Source: Pseudomonas entomophila
GTDB lineage: Bacteria > Pseudomonadota > Gammaproteobacteria > Pseudomonadales > Pseudomonadaceae
Reading direction: 5' to 3'
Assembly: GCF_018417595.1 (NCBI RefSeq)
Contig: NZ_CP070982.1
Coordinates: forward strand, 1,327,501-1,391,500
Length of the DNA: 64,000 nt
Position numbers and translations under genes: made by a program. The notes under the pieces are model-generated. The model worked only from the letters and a program-made list of their open reading frames with translations, was not told the origin of the DNA and ran no database searches. Each line of letters opens with the position of its first letter. The stretch's first letter is position 1. This document shows positions 26,946 through 35,373 of this stretch, one piece after another.

Positions 26946-29090
26946 ATGATCAGCAACGAACTCAAAGCCACCATCCAGGGCGCCTACTCGCGTTTCCTCG
27001 AAGCCAAAAGCCTCAAGCCACGCTACGGCCAGCGCCTGATGATCGCCGAAGTCGCCAAGGTGCTCGGTGACATCGCCTGCGACGACGAAGGGCGCCGCGC
27101 CGGCGAGCCCGCCGTGGTGGCGGTGGAGGCCGGTACCGGTACCGGCAAGACGGTCGCCTACAGCCTGGCCGCGATTCCCGCCGCCAAGGCCGCCGGCAAG
27201 CGCCTGGTGATCGCCACCGCGACCGTGGCCCTGCAGGAACAGATCGTGTTCAAGGACCTGCCCGACCTGATGCGTAACAGCGGGCTGAACTTCAGCTTCG
27301 CCCTGGCCAAGGGGCGGGGGCGTTACCTGTGCCTCTCCAAGCTCGACATCCTGCTGCAGGAAGGCCACGCGCAGTCGGCCACCGCCCAGCTGTTCGAGGA
27401 GGAAGGCTTTCACATCGAGGTCGACGAGCGCAGCCAGAAGCTGTTCAACAGCATGATCGAGAAGCTCGCCGGTAATCGTTGGGACGGCGACCGCGACAGC
27501 TGGTCCGAAGCCATCGAGGATCAGGACTGGGCACGCCTGACCACCGACCACAGCCAGTGCACCGGCCGACACTGCCCGAATTTCCAGCAGTGCGTGTTCT
27601 ACAAGGCTCGCGAAGGCATGGGCAAGGTCGATGTGATCGTCACCAACCACGACATGGTCCTGGCCGACCTCGCCCTTGGCGGCGGTGCCGTGCTGCCCGA
27701 CCCGCGCGACACGATGTATGTGTTCGACGAAGGCCACCACCTGCCAGACAAGGCCATAGGCCACTTCGCCCATTATTCGCGCCTGCGCTCCACCGCCGAC
27801 TGGCTGGAACAGACCGCCAAGAACCTCACCAAGCTGCTGGCCCAGCACCCGCTGCCGGGCGATCTGGGCCGGTACATCGAGCAGGTGCCGGAGCTGGCCC
27901 GCGAAGTGCGCACGCAACAGCAGTTCATGTTCACCCTTTGCGAGCAGGTCGCCGACTTCCGCGCCGGCGAGGACATGGAGGGGCGTGATCGCCCACGTTA
28001 CCGCTTCGAAGGCGGCGTGGTGCCCGAGCAGATCCGCGAAGTCGGTATCGAGCTGAAAAAGGGGTTCGCCCGCCTCAACGACCTGTTCACGCGCCTGGCC
28101 GACCTGCTCAAGGAAGGCATGGATGGCGAGAACAATATCGGCATCGCCAGTCACCAGGCCGAAGAGTGGTACCCGCTGTTCGGCAGCCTCGTGACCCGAG
28201 CCCAGGGCAACTGGGAGCTGTGGACCGCCTTCACCGCCGAAGACCCGGAAGACAGCCCGCCCATGGCCCGCTGGCTAACCCTGGCTGAGTCCGGCGCACT
28301 GTTCGATATCGAGGTCAATGCCAGTCCGATCCTCGCCGCCGAAATGCTGCGCAAGAGCCTGTGGAACGTTGCCCACGGCGCCTTGGTCACCTCGGCTACG
28401 CTCACCGCCCTGGGCAAGTTCGACCGTTTCCGCATGCGTTCGGGCCTGCCCCGCGACGCGGTCACCTGCGTGGTGCCCAGCCCGTTCGTGCATGGTGACG
28501 CCGGCCTGCTGCGAGTGCCCGACCTCGGCGCCGACCCGCGGGACGCCACCGCCCACACGGCGGCGATCATTCGTGAACTGCCGACCATCGTCGAGGAGGC
28601 CCGTGGCGCGCTGGTGCTGTTCTCTTCGCGCAAACAGATGCAGGATGTGTTCGACGGCCTGGACCGTGACTGGCGCAAGCTGGTGCTGATCCAGGGCAAT
28701 CTCTCCAAGCAGGAGACGCTCAACAAGCACAAGGCGCGGGTCGACGACGGCCAGCACAGCGTGCTGTTCGGTCTCGCCAGCTTCGCCGAAGGGGTCGACC
28801 TGCCCGGTGCCTATTGCGAGCACGTGGTCATCGCCAAGATTCCCTTCGCCGTGCCCGACGACCCGGTCGAGGCGGCCCTGGCCGAGTGGATCGAGGCCCG
28901 GGGTGGCAACCCGTTCATGGAGATCGCGGTGCCCGATGCCTCGCTGCGCCTGATCCAGGCCTGCGGCCGCCTGCTGCGCACCGAGCAGGACCGTGGCGTC
29001 ATCACCTTGCTCGACCGGCGCCTGGTCACCCAGCGCTACGGCAAGGCTATCCTCAATGCACTCCCGCCCTTCCGGCGGGAAATCAGCTGA
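26946..29090 (+). CDS. dinG: ATP-dependent DNA helicase DinG
   Basis: 714 residues, XPD-like superfamily 2. Walker A EAGTGTGKTVAYS, four iron-sulfur Cys (RYLC, then CTGRHCPNFQQC), VTNHDMVLADL, DEGH box (YVFDEGHHLPD), and motif VI near RLIQACGRLLRTEQDRG. It unwinds DNA 5' to 3' and helps resolve R-loops and damage intermediates. The start MISNELKATIQ is 98 bp from the divergent CopD-like gene. Confidence 0.95.
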   Translation: MISNELKATIQGAYSRFLEAKSLKPRYGQRLMIAEVAKVLGDIACDDEGRRAGEPAVVAVEAGTGTGKTVAYSLAAIPAAKAAGKRLVIATATVALQEQIVFKDLPDLMRNSGLNFSFALAKGRGRYLCLSKLDILLQEGHAQSATAQLFEEEGFHIEVDERSQKLFNSMIEKLAGNRWDGDRDSWSEAIEDQDWARLTTDHSQCTGRHCPNFQQCVFYKAREGMGKVDVIVTNHDMVLADLALGGGAVLPDPRDTMYVFDEGHHLPDKAIGHFAHYSRLRSTADWLEQTAKNLTKLLAQHPLPGDLGRYIEQVPELAREVRTQQQFMFTLCEQVADFRAGEDMEGRDRPRYRFEGGVVPEQIREVGIELKKGFARLNDLFTRLADLLKEGMDGENNIGIASHQAEEWYPLFGSLVTRAQGNWELWTAFTAEDPEDSPPMARWLTLAESGALFDIEVNASPILAAEMLRKSLWNVAHGALVTSATLTALGKFDRFRMRSGLPRDAVTCVVPSPFVHGDAGLLRVPDLGADPRDATAHTAAIIRELPTIVEEARGALVLFSSRKQMQDVFDGLDRDWRKLVLIQGNLSKQETLNKHKARVDDGQHSVLFGLASFAEGVDLPGAYCEHVVIAKIPFAVPDDPVEAALAEWIEARGGNPFMEIAVPDASLRLIQACGRLLRTEQDRGVITLLDRRLVTQRYGKAILNALPPFRREIS

Positions 29091-29170
29091 CTGCCGGAGT
29101 ATTGCGCCCCGGCACGTTGTCAAAGTCCGGTCGTGAGCCCAGCAGGGCTCTGAAGGAGAGCAACCGCCCC

Positions 29171-31390
29171 ATGATTCGCCGTACCCTGCCTGCCTTGCTA
29201 ACCCTGTTGTTCAGTGCCCCTTCGCTGGCCGGGCAACAGACGCTGTTCAGTTTTGTCCGCCCTGCCTCGGTCGTGAACGTAACCACTCAAGATGCCGGGA
29301 TGCCGCAGTACAACGCGGAACAAACAGCCGAAGGCGAGGCGTTGCGGCGCGTGGTGTTCAATCCGGTGGCGCAACCGACGTTGCGCCTGAGCCCCCAGGT
29401 CGGTGCCTGGGACTGGACCAGCGTCCAGGCCCTCACGCTACGCCTGCAAAGCGCCATGGACTGGGCCCTGACCGTCGATGTGACCGTGCAGAGCAGCGAC
29501 GGTCGCACGCTCAGCAGCCGCATCGACCTGCCGGCGGGGCCTGCGCAGACCGTGATGATTCCGCTCAAGGCCAGTTCGCCGCTGAGCCAGGGGATGCGTG
29601 CCGGGCCTCCGATGCCCTGGGCCTTCGAAGGGCAGCGCCTGCTGCTGACCAGCAGCACGGGGGAAGCCGATCTCAAGCAGGTCACCTCGCTCAGCCTGAC
29701 CATCCCCAACCCCAAGGTGGCCCAGAGCCTGCTGATCGAAAAGGTCGGTTTGCAGGACGACGACTTGGCATTCAAGGCGGCCTACAGCGAGTTGATCGAC
29801 GTCTACGGCCAGTCCACCCGAGCGCGGTGGCCAGAGAAGATCGCCAGCGACGATCAGCTCAAGGCGGCCGGCAACCGTGAACAATCCGTGCTCAAGCGCT
29901 GGCTGGCCGAGCGGGACAAGCAGGGTCTGGACCCTTATGGCGGTCTGCTGGCAGGGCAGGCGTTCGAGGCCAAGGGATTTTTCCGCGCCGAAAAGCGCGA
30001 AGGGCGCTGGTACCTGGTCACCCCTGACGGCCACCCATTCTACTCGCTGGGGGTCAATGCCGTGGCCGCCGACGGTGGCCGCACCTACGTGGCGGGGCGT
30101 GAAGGCATGTTCAAGGCCTTGCCAGGGGAGGGCGACGCATTTGCTGCTTACTATGGCGAGGGCAACAACGACGATGGCAATGCCTCGTCGCAGGGGCGCA
30201 ACTTCAAGCAGGGGCGCTGGTTCGACTTCTATGCGGCCAATCTGCAACGCACCCATGGCCAGCCCTGTGTTCCAGGCGCCCAATGCCCGCCTCTGGCTTT
30301 CGATGCGCAACGCTGGCAGGGACATACCCTCGACCGCCTGCAGGCTTGGGGCTTCAATACCCTCGGCAACTGGAGCGACGCGGCCTTCACCCAGGTCAAG
30401 CGTATGCCCTACACCCTGCCGCTGGCGATCGTTGGTGATTACGCCAGTATCAGCACCGGCATGGATTGGTGGGGGCGCATGCCCGACCCATTCGACCCAC
30501 GCTTTGCCATGGCCACCGAGCGTGCCGTGGCCATCGCCGCCCGTGACCACCGTGACGACCCCTGGCTGATCGGCTACTTCGCCGACAACGAACTGGCCTG
30601 GGCCGCGCCGGGCGAAGATCCCAAAGCCCGCTATGGCCTGGCATATGGCACCTTGCGCCTGACCACCGACGTGCCCGCCAAGCGCGCTTTCCTCAAACAG
30701 TTGCGCGACAAGTACCGCAACCAGGAAGGGTTGTCCAAGGCCTGGGGCATCGAACTGACGGCCTGGGAACTGATGGAAGACCCGGGTTTCGAGGCCCCGC
30801 TGCCCAACCCGGAGCATCCGGAAATCGAGCGTGACTACCAGTACTTCCAGCAGGTGTTCGCCGAAACCTACTTCAAGACCATCTCCGATGCGCTGAAATG
30901 GCATGCACCCAACCACATGCTCCTGGGTGGTCGCTATGCGGTGAGCACGCCCGAAGCGGTCAAGGCCTGCGCCGAGTTCTGCGATGTGCTGAGTTTCAAC
31001 TTCTATACCCTCAAGCCCGAGGACGGCTACGACTTCGCACGCCTGGCCGAGTTGGACAAGCCGGTGCTGGTCTCGGAGTTCCAGTTCGGTTCTCGTGATC
31101 GTGGCCCGTTCTGGCCAGGCCCGGTGGAGGTTGCCCGTGAAGAGGACCGTGGGCTGGCCTACGCCAACTTCCTCAAGGCTGCCCTGGCCCAGCCGATGAT
31201 CGTGGGTGCGCATTGGTTCCAGTACCTCGACCAACCCGCCAGTGGCCGTCTGCTCGATGGCGAGAATGGCCACCTGGGGCTGGTGGCCATTACCGACGTG
31301 GCTTATCCGGGGTTTGTCGAGGCGGTACGCCGGAGCAACCTGCAGGCCATCGGTCAGTTGCGCGACACGCTGGACAAACCCAGCCACTGA
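29171..31390 (+). CDS. Secreted GH50-like (beta-agarase-type) glycoside hydrolase
   Basis: 739 residues. Signal peptide (MIRRTLPALLTLLFSAPSLAG), an N-terminal ~230-residue beta-sandwich resembling a carbohydrate-binding module (LSPQVGAWDWTSVQALTLRLQ), then a TIM-barrel catalytic domain. The likely acid/base Glu is in GYFADNELAW and the nucleophile Glu in LVSEFQFGSRDRG, both as I know them from GH50. GH50 members described so far are mainly beta-agarases; a soil pseudomonad substrate is unknown. A GAAGGAG sequence lies 13 nt before ATG 29171. A longer open frame upstream overlaps dinG and is discounted. Confidence 0.85.
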   Translation: MIRRTLPALLTLLFSAPSLAGQQTLFSFVRPASVVNVTTQDAGMPQYNAEQTAEGEALRRVVFNPVAQPTLRLSPQVGAWDWTSVQALTLRLQSAMDWALTVDVTVQSSDGRTLSSRIDLPAGPAQTVMIPLKASSPLSQGMRAGPPMPWAFEGQRLLLTSSTGEADLKQVTSLSLTIPNPKVAQSLLIEKVGLQDDDLAFKAAYSELIDVYGQSTRARWPEKIASDDQLKAAGNREQSVLKRWLAERDKQGLDPYGGLLAGQAFEAKGFFRAEKREGRWYLVTPDGHPFYSLGVNAVAADGGRTYVAGREGMFKALPGEGDAFAAYYGEGNNDDGNASSQGRNFKQGRWFDFYAANLQRTHGQPCVPGAQCPPLAFDAQRWQGHTLDRLQAWGFNTLGNWSDAAFTQVKRMPYTLPLAIVGDYASISTGMDWWGRMPDPFDPRFAMATERAVAIAARDHRDDPWLIGYFADNELAWAAPGEDPKARYGLAYGTLRLTTDVPAKRAFLKQLRDKYRNQEGLSKAWGIELTAWELMEDPGFEAPLPNPEHPEIERDYQYFQQVFAETYFKTISDALKWHAPNHMLLGGRYAVSTPEAVKACAEFCDVLSFNFYTLKPEDGYDFARLAELDKPVLVSEFQFGSRDRGPFWPGPVEVAREEDRGLAYANFLKAALAQPMIVGAHWFQYLDQPASGRLLDGENGHLGLVAITDVAYPGFVEAVRRSNLQAIGQLRDTLDKPSH

Positions 31391-31524
31391 ACGAGTCCGG
31401 GGGTGTCACGCCCTCGGATTGTCGACTTTTCTTCATGACCATCCAGCCACATTCAGTTTGCAAAACGGCCAACTGCTGAAACAATGCACGCTTTTGCACG
31501 TTAGGTCGTACGGAGAGCAGTCGG

Positions 31525-32670
31525 GTGCAGATCCAGGGTCACTATGAGCTGAAGTTCGAGGCGGTGCGCGATGCCTTCGCCGCGTTGTTCGAGGATCCCC
31601 AGGAGCGTGGTGCGGCCTTGTGCATCCAGGTCGGCGGGGAAACCGTGGTCGACCTGTGGGCCGGCAGCGCCGACAAGGACGGCCGCGAGGCTTGGCACAG
31701 CGACACCATCGCCAACCTGTTTTCCTGCACCAAGACCTTCGCCGCCGTCACTGCCCTGCAACTGGTGGGTGAGGGCAAGCTGGCCCTCGACGCCCCCGTG
31801 GCCCGCTACTGGCCGGAGTTCGCCCAGGCTGGCAAAGAGACCATCACCCTGCGCCAACTGCTCAGCCACCGTGCTGGCCTGCCGGCGATTCGCGAGTTGC
31901 TGCCGGCCGAAGCGCTGTATGACTGGCAGGCGATGGTCGATGCCCTGGCCGCAGAGACCCCCTGGTGGACGCCTGGCACCGAGCATGGCTACGCCGCCAT
32001 CACCTACGGTTGGTTGATCGGCGAGCTGATCCGCCGCGCCGATGGCCGTGGCCCGGGCGAGTCCATCGTGGCCCGCACCGCCCGGCCGTTGGGGCTGGAC
32101 TTCCATATCGGCCTGGCAGACGAAGAATTTCATCGCGTGGCGCACATCGCCCGCGGCAAGGGCAACCCAGGCGACGCTGCGGCACAACGTTTGCTGCAGG
32201 TGACGATGCGCGAGCCCGAGGCACTGTCGACCCGTGCCTTCACCAACCCGCCGGCCATCCTGACCAGCACCAACAAGCCGGAATGGCGGCGCATGCAGCA
32301 ACCCGCAGCCAATGGCCATGGCAATGCGCGCAGCCTGGCGGGTTTCTACGCCGGTTTGCTCGATGGCAGCCTGCTGGAATCCGATCTGCTCGACGAACTG
32401 ACCCGCGAACACAGCCTGGGCCAGGACCGTACCTTGCTGACCCAGACGCGTTTCGGCCTGGGCTGCATGCTCGACCAGCCCGACGTGGCGAATGCCACAT
32501 TCGGCCTCGGTGGCCGCGCCTTCGGTCACCCGGGCGCGGGTGGCTCGGTCGGGTTCGCCGACCCTGAACATGACGTGGCCTTCGGCTTTGTCACCAACAC
32601 GCTTGGCCCTTACGTGCTGATGGACCCGCGCGCCCAACAACTGGTGCATATCCTTGGCAGTTGCCTTTGA
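31525..32670 (+). CDS. EstB-like serine hydrolase (class C beta-lactamase fold)
   Basis: 381 residues starting at GTG 31525 (MQIQGHYE), with GGAGAG upstream. Nucleophile motif SxxK is SCTK (NLFSCTKTFAAV), the Tyr is in EHGYAAITYGW, and the HPGAGGS stretch occupies the KTG-like position. No signal peptide, so cytoplasmic esterase activity is more likely than beta-lactam resistance. Confidence 0.88.
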   Translation: MQIQGHYELKFEAVRDAFAALFEDPQERGAALCIQVGGETVVDLWAGSADKDGREAWHSDTIANLFSCTKTFAAVTALQLVGEGKLALDAPVARYWPEFAQAGKETITLRQLLSHRAGLPAIRELLPAEALYDWQAMVDALAAETPWWTPGTEHGYAAITYGWLIGELIRRADGRGPGESIVARTARPLGLDFHIGLADEEFHRVAHIARGKGNPGDAAAQRLLQVTMREPEALSTRAFTNPPAILTSTNKPEWRRMQQPAANGHGNARSLAGFYAGLLDGSLLESDLLDELTREHSLGQDRTLLTQTRFGLGCMLDQPDVANATFGLGGRAFGHPGAGGSVGFADPEHDVAFGFVTNTLGPYVLMDPRAQQLVHILGSCL

Positions 32671-32769
32671 TCGGGTAATGCGGGTATTGCCCGGGCCCTT
32701 TGACTATCCTCAATGCCAACGCCTGATGCGTGTGGGCAAAATTTCTTTCAATTTCATGGTGTATCGCTG

Positions 32770-33738
32770 ATGTCTTCACATAAAACCTTAGCACTTGCCC
32801 TGTGCCTGACCATGACCGGCTGTGCCAGCCACTCCCAGGACGCATCCAAGGAAAGCAGCCTGAGCTGGTGGCCCTTCGGTTCCGACAAGGTCGCCGAACA
32901 GGAAGTGAAGGCCGCCGTCACCGAGAACGTGGCCAAGGCTGATGCCAAGTCCGAGAGCAGCAGCCGCTGGTGGTGGCCGTTTGGTTCCGAGGAGAAGAAA
33001 CCGGCGGCCGCGGCCGTACCGAAGATCGACCAGAAGGCCACCCAAGCCTGGCTCGACCAGTACGAGCCCAAGGTGCGTGAAGCCATCAAGGGCAGCAAGC
33101 TCGAGCTCGAGCGCCGCGAAGATGTGCTGGCGGTGACCATCCCGGTGGACAGCGCGTACAACCCGGACCGCCCGAACATGCTGCTGCCGATCACCCTTGG
33201 TCCGATCACCCAGGTGGCCAAGGTCATTGAAACCGATACCAAAACAGCCGTGCTGATCCTCGGCCATGGCGACAGCAGCGGCGCCACCGCGGCCAACCAG
33301 AAGCTCAGCCTCGAGCGCGCCGCTTCGGTGTCGGCAATCTTCCGCCTCAGCGGCCTGCAGCGTGATCGCCTGATGCTCAAGGGCATGGGTTCGGTGATGC
33401 CACGTGCCGCCAACGACAGCGCCGAGGGCCGTGCCCTGAACCGTCGCGTCGAAATGCTGCTGACCCCACAGAACACCATGGTCGCCCTGTTGGCCAAGTA
33501 CCAGCAGGCGGCTCCGGCCCCAGCTCCGGCGTCGATGGTTGCCACCCAGGAAACCAAGGCACCCGTGGCCGCCAAGCCAGCCGCCAAGCCAGCCGTGAAG
33601 AAACCTGCTGCCAAGGCCAAGGCGCCGGCCAAGGCCAGCACCGCCGCGAAGAAGAAAGCCGCTCCGGCCAAGCCAGCCGCGAAGAAGGCCGCCACCGACA
33701 AGAAAGTCGCCGCCAACAGCCCTGCGAAGACCAACTGA
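32770..33738 (+). CDS. OmpA-like lipoprotein with Lys/Ala/Pro histone-H1-like C-terminal tail
   Basis: 322 residues. Lipobox MTGC (about residue 16). Two WWPFGS repeats in the N-terminal linker ([18 protein letters not shown]). OmpA-like domain about residues 95-235 ([22 protein letters not shown]... [16 protein letters not shown]... NRRVEMLL). The last ~75 residues are almost entirely Ala, Lys and Pro ([19 protein letters not shown]), like histone H1 tails. ATG 32770 follows a short leader; pdxH follows 19 bp downstream. Confidence 0.88.
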   Translation: MSSHKTLALALCLTMTGCASHSQDASKESSLSWWPFGSDKVAEQEVKAAVTENVAKADAKSESSSRWWWPFGSEEKKPAAAAVPKIDQKATQAWLDQYEPKVREAIKGSKLELERREDVLAVTIPVDSAYNPDRPNMLLPITLGPITQVAKVIETDTKTAVLILGHGDSSGATAANQKLSLERAASVSAIFRLSGLQRDRLMLKGMGSVMPRAANDSAEGRALNRRVEMLLTPQNTMVALLAKYQQAAPAPAPASMVATQETKAPVAAKPAAKPAVKKPAAKAKAPAKASTAAKKKAAPAKPAAKKAATDKKVAANSPAKTN

Positions 33739-33757
33739 TCGTCAAGGAAACGCAGCC

Positions 33758-34405
33758 ATGACCCAATCCCTGGCCGATATGCGCCGCGACTACACCCGTG
33801 ATGGCCTGGCCGAAGCCCAGGCCCCGGGGGAGCCGTTCGCGCTGTTCCATCAATGGTTCGCCGACGCGGTGAAGACCGAGCAGCTGCCGGTGGAAGCCAA
33901 CGCCATGACCCTGGCCACGGTGGATGCCGATGGCCGTCCGCATTGCCGGGTACTGTTGCTCAAGGCCCTCGATGCGCGGGGGTTCACCTTCTTCACCAAC
34001 TACGAAAGCGCCAAGGGCCAGCACATCGCGGCCAATCCCTTCGCCGCCATGACGTTCTTCTGGCCGGCGCTGGAGCGTCAGGTGCGTATCGAAGGGCGGG
34101 TGGAGAAGGTGACGGCCAAGGAGTCCGATGACTACTACCAGGTGCGCCCTATGGGTAGCCGCCTGGGGGCCTGGGCGTCGCCGCAGAGCCGGGTGATTGC
34201 TGACCGTGAGGAATTGGAGGGGCTGGTCAAGGCGACTGAGGCGCGCTTCTCCGACACGCAACCCCATTGCCCCGAGCATTGGGGCGGTTACCGCCTGTTG
34301 CCGGAGCGCATCGAGTTCTGGCAGGGGCGGGCCAGTCGCTTGCATGATCGGCTGAACTATCGCCTGGTCGATGGCCAATGGCAGCGCGAGCGCCTGGCCC
34401 CTTGA
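33758..34405 (+). CDS. pdxH: Pyridoxamine 5'-phosphate oxidase
   Basis: 215 residues, full length. FMN-binding flavin-reductase-like barrel ([23 protein letters not shown]), [31 protein letters not shown], substrate motif [11 protein letters not shown], and C-terminal [10 protein letters not shown]. It oxidises PNP and PMP to pyridoxal phosphate. AAGGAAACGC precedes the ATG. A bidirectional terminator separates it from the convergent 34436 gene. Confidence 0.96.
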   Translation: MTQSLADMRRDYTRDGLAEAQAPGEPFALFHQWFADAVKTEQLPVEANAMTLATVDADGRPHCRVLLLKALDARGFTFFTNYESAKGQHIAANPFAAMTFFWPALERQVRIEGRVEKVTAKESDDYYQVRPMGSRLGAWASPQSRVIADREELEGLVKATEARFSDTQPHCPEHWGGYRLLPERIEFWQGRASRLHDRLNYRLVDGQWQRERLAP

Positions 34406-34408
34406 ATC

Positions 34409-34435
34409 AAACGGGGCTGCAAAGCAGCCCCCGTT
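34409..34435. terminator. Bidirectional terminator between pdxH and the 34436 gene
   Basis: AAACGGGGCTGC and GCAGCCCCCGTTT pair around AAA with one unpaired C; both strands give a stem and a T-rich end. Confidence 0.8.
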
Positions 34436-34666
34436 TCACCGATACCCCACCGATTCCCGCTCCAGCCACGCCGCCAGCTCCTTGCGGCTGACTTTCTCCG
34501 CCCGCGCCCGCTCCAACAACCCAAGCATGTATTCACGCTTGCCCGGATCCTCCCCCGCCAGCGACAACGCCAGGTCGCGGTCCATCCAGCGGCGCATGCG
34601 CACGTACAGCCACCAATGGAAATACAGGCCCGTGGCGGTCACGATGACGACGATGAAGTAATCCAT
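34436..34666 (-). CDS. Small membrane-anchored protein, conserved hypothetical
   Basis: 76 residues from ATG 34666, with AAGGATA as ribosome site; a longer frame to 34738 lacks one. An N-terminal helix (FIVVIVTATGLYFHWWLYVRM) is followed by a charged helical domain (LLERARAEKVSRKELAAWLERES). Family not recognised. Confidence 0.75.
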   Translation of the reverse strand: MDYFIVVIVTATGLYFHWWLYVRMRRWMDRDLALSLAGEDPGKREYMLGLLERARAEKVSRKELAAWLERESVGYR

Positions 34667-34814
34667 GGCTATCCTTGGTCCAACGTTTGAGCCGGCTTCA
34701 CAGCCCGTTGTGGCTGTACCAGAGCTGAATGAGAACAAATTTATAACGTTTGCGCCGTGACAGCAGTCAAGACGAAGCGTCTAATGAGCACCTGTAACTT
34801 TTGGAGATTACCCC

Positions 34815-35279
34815 ATGCGTAAATCCGCTTTGCTGCTGGCCAGCTTCACCACCGTGTCGCTGCTGCTGGGCGGCTGCCAATCGTCGCTGACCGGCGACAG
34901 CTACTCCCGTGATGAGGCCCGCCGCGTGCAGACCGTGCGCATGGGCACCATCGAATCCCTGCGTCCGGTGAAGATCGAAGGCACCAAGACCCCGATCGGT
35001 GGTGGTGCCGGCGCTATCGTCGGTGGAGTCGCCGGCAGCGCCGTCGGTGGTGGCCGTGGCAGTATCGTCGCAGCCGTGATCGGTGCCGTGGCCGGTGGCC
35101 TGGCGGGCTCCGCTGCAGAAGAAGGCCTGACCCGCACACAGGGCGTCGAGATCACCGTGCGCGAAGACGATGGCAGCATGCGCGCCTATGTGCAGCAAGT
35201 GCAGCAGAACGAAGTTTTCCGCGTGGGCGAGCGTGTGCGGATCATGACGGTTGATGGCACCAGCCGCGTCACTCACTGA
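34815..35279 (+). CDS. Glycine-zipper 2TM outer-membrane lipoprotein (SlyB/Pcp type)
   Basis: 154 residues. Lipobox LGGC (about 18-21), then a Gly-rich glycine-zipper segment (GGGAGAIVGGVAGSAVGGG... GAVAGGLAGSAAEEG) and a C-terminal beta domain (VEITVREDDGSMRAYVQQ... FRVGERVRIM). SlyB-like proteins insert in the outer membrane and help stabilise it under stress. TTGGAGATTACCCC precedes the ATG. Confidence 0.9.
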   Translation: MRKSALLLASFTTVSLLLGGCQSSLTGDSYSRDEARRVQTVRMGTIESLRPVKIEGTKTPIGGGAGAIVGGVAGSAVGGGRGSIVAAVIGAVAGGLAGSAAEEGLTRTQGVEITVREDDGSMRAYVQQVQQNEVFRVGERVRIMTVDGTSRVTH

Positions 35280-35294
35280 TCGCCGCTCGTAAAG

Positions 35295-35329
35295 AAAACC
35301 CCGAACGGGCCTGGCCTGTTCGGGGTTTT
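35295..35329. terminator. Bidirectional terminator
   Basis: AAAACCCCGAAC... pairs with ...GTTCGGGGTTTT, A-run on one side and T-run on the other, between convergent genes. Confidence 0.9.
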
Positions 35330-35349
35330 CATTTGCCTGTTCCACCATC

Positions 35350-35369
35350 TTCGCGGGCAGGCCCGCGAA
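35350..35369. repeat. Short REP-type palindrome
   Basis: TTCGCGGGCAGGCCCGCGAA, the arms of a P. putida REP with a minimal loop, just downstream of the FAD oxidoreductase stop. Confidence 0.7.
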
Positions 35370-35373
35370 TCGG

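Noticed and set aside
28814..29170. N-terminal extension of the GH50-like gene into dinG
   Set aside because: The extension is dinG in another frame; the signal peptide starts at 29171.
31525..32670. Calling this protein a beta-lactamase
   Set aside because: It has SxxK and Tyr motifs of the fold but no export signal, and the spacing resembles EstB-type esterases.
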